A DNA stretch of 64,000 nucleotides from Okeania sp. SIO1I7 (lineage in GTDB: Bacteria > Cyanobacteriota > Cyanobacteriia > Cyanobacteriales > Microcoleaceae): NCBI GenBank assembly GCA_010672585.1, contig JAAHGF010000014.1, forward strand, positions 106,656 to 170,655, given 5' to 3'. The stretch's first letter is position 1. Each line of letters opens with the position of its first letter. Shown piece by piece: positions 63,253 to 64,000 of this stretch. The notes below the pieces were generated by a model. The model did not search any database and was not told the DNA's origin. It worked only from the letters and a program-made list of their open reading frames with translations. The position numbers and the translations under genes are program-made.

Positions 63253-63783
63253 ATGAGTATAGAAAAAATTGTTGAACAAGCTTTACAAGATGGTTATTTA
63301 ACACCTTCTATGGAAGCAGAGGTAGGACTAATTTGTAACACAGCTTCTGAATTATCAATTGAGGAATATATGGCTCTTGACCGTTTAATGGGAGCTTTAT
63401 TGACAGGAGAAGTTGTTGTTTTACCTCGTAAACAATTTATTAATGTGATGGAAGAATTAGTCCTGTCTGAAGCGATCGCACGAGTGGCAGAAATTGAGGC
63501 CACTAGCGACAAAACCCTTGATGTGGGCGATATTGCAGCTTATGCTTTAAATAGACTTCCTCCTTTATATGCTACTACGGAAGAGGGTGCTCAGTTTCAA
63601 AGGTCTAAGGCTAAAGATGAACTTCAAAATCTAATTTCTCAGCGGGTAAATGAAGCTATTGCTCAAAATATGGATAGACAACCAATTAACCCTACACCTT
63701 TTGGTAGTTCTCCTGATGTTGGTTCACAGCTTAGTGAATTACTTAAATTTAATGCTCCACGGTATGAACAACAGTCTGATTGA
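63253..63783 (+). CDS. comFB: ComFB family protein (late competence development/cyclic dinucleotide receptor)
   Basis: A 176-residue protein of the ComFB family. The core (about residues 70-125) reads VMEELVLSEAIARV, then DVGDIAAYALNRLPPLYATT, the helix-turn segment ALNRLPPLY being the family hallmark. An N-terminal extension (about 1-65, EAEVGLICNTASELSIEEYM) is typical of cyanobacterial members, and a Gln/Asn/Pro-rich C-terminal tail follows. Recent work on Synechocystis ComFB-type proteins (including CdgR) describes binding of cyclic dinucleotides and effects on cell size, competence and motility; whether this copy binds a ligand is not shown by the sequence. The ATG has no strong Shine-Dalgarno. 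The gene is complete. Confidence 0.85.
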   Translation: MSIEKIVEQALQDGYLTPSMEAEVGLICNTASELSIEEYMALDRLMGALLTGEVVVLPRKQFINVMEELVLSEAIARVAEIEATSDKTLDVGDIAAYALNRLPPLYATTEEGAQFQRSKAKDELQNLISQRVNEAIAQNMDRQPINPTPFGSSPDVGSQLSELLKFNAPRYEQQSD

Positions 63784-64000
63784 TAATTAAATTATCCTTA
63801 CTAGATAGGAAAATCAAGGTTGTTTATTCTCAGGATGAAAATAATTATATAGAAAAAATATTTTTATGTGTATTCGTAATTATGAAGTATTCTAAATTGT
63901 TATTTACTACATAGTATTTTTAAAATAAAAAATTGACAATTATATATAATTGTTTGTCAATAAAGTGGGCTAAATTTTAGAAATATTACTTATGGAATTA
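63784..64000. other. Window edge, nothing recognised
   Basis: AT-rich sequence after comFB with no terminator hairpin that I can support and no gene start recognised before the window ends. Confidence 0.35.

Overview
The window reads as chromosome from a filamentous, non-heterocystous cyanobacterium, probably of the Trichodesmium/Okeania type (inference). The base composition is AT-rich. The cyanobacterial HIP1 octamer GCGATCGC occurs at least 15 times. Several families are cyanobacterial in style: a short Sm-like Hfq next to dapF, a SigC-type group 2 sigma factor, ComFB, a DUF4347 giant surface protein, and Uma2. Intergenic space is unusually large and full of short repeats, many with a period near seven bases (TTAATTA, TCAAAAG, CTTCTTC, CTCCCCTA).

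Layout. 0-4 kb: a hypothetical protein and two near-identical glycosyltransferase-like paralogs flanking an Uma2 nuclease. 4-14 kb: housekeeping and signalling genes (desaturase/SDR fusion, PBP2, dUTPase, a C-terminal remnant of a YfbK-type VWA protein, NanE, a DICT-GAF hybrid histidine kinase, a CBS-like protein). 14-16.6 kb: a mosaic repeat, an IS630 corpse and a sulfotransferase. 17.1-22.2 kb: the most unusual locus, a non-coding array of 17 hairpin-forming repeats interleaved with four copies of a ~178-base module, running directly into a membrane-anchored LRR-Roc-COR (Roco) GTPase that carries six 53-residue repeats of its own. 23-30.4 kb: a heavy-metal P-type ATPase whose C-terminus is made of repeat DNA, a Nudix hydrolase, an intact-looking IS200/IS605 element (tnpA plus divergent tnpB with end hairpins), a tiny membrane protein, and a ureidoglycolate-lyase-like gene.

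31-39.3 kb is a same-strand run of TPR protein, GT2 glycosyltransferase, two-domain GT4 protein, Stf0-type sulfotransferase, SGNH/DUF6473-like protein and a second P-loop sulfotransferase. It looks like a sulfated-glycan assembly locus (inference). It converges on a 2128-residue surface protein (DUF4347, cadherin/Ig-like domains, FG-GAP repeats). 47-64 kb returns to ordinary genes: aldo/keto reductase, sigC, lipA, NCS2 purine permease, EamA exporter, a truncated helicase, a nuclease-like protein lacking its ExK glutamate, dapF, hfq, an M23 peptidase and ComFB. MITE-like elements and transposase remnants are scattered between them.

No tRNA, rRNA or CRISPR array was recognised. Many gene ends and a few starts lie inside repeats, so repeat insertion seems to be trimming and extending reading frames here.
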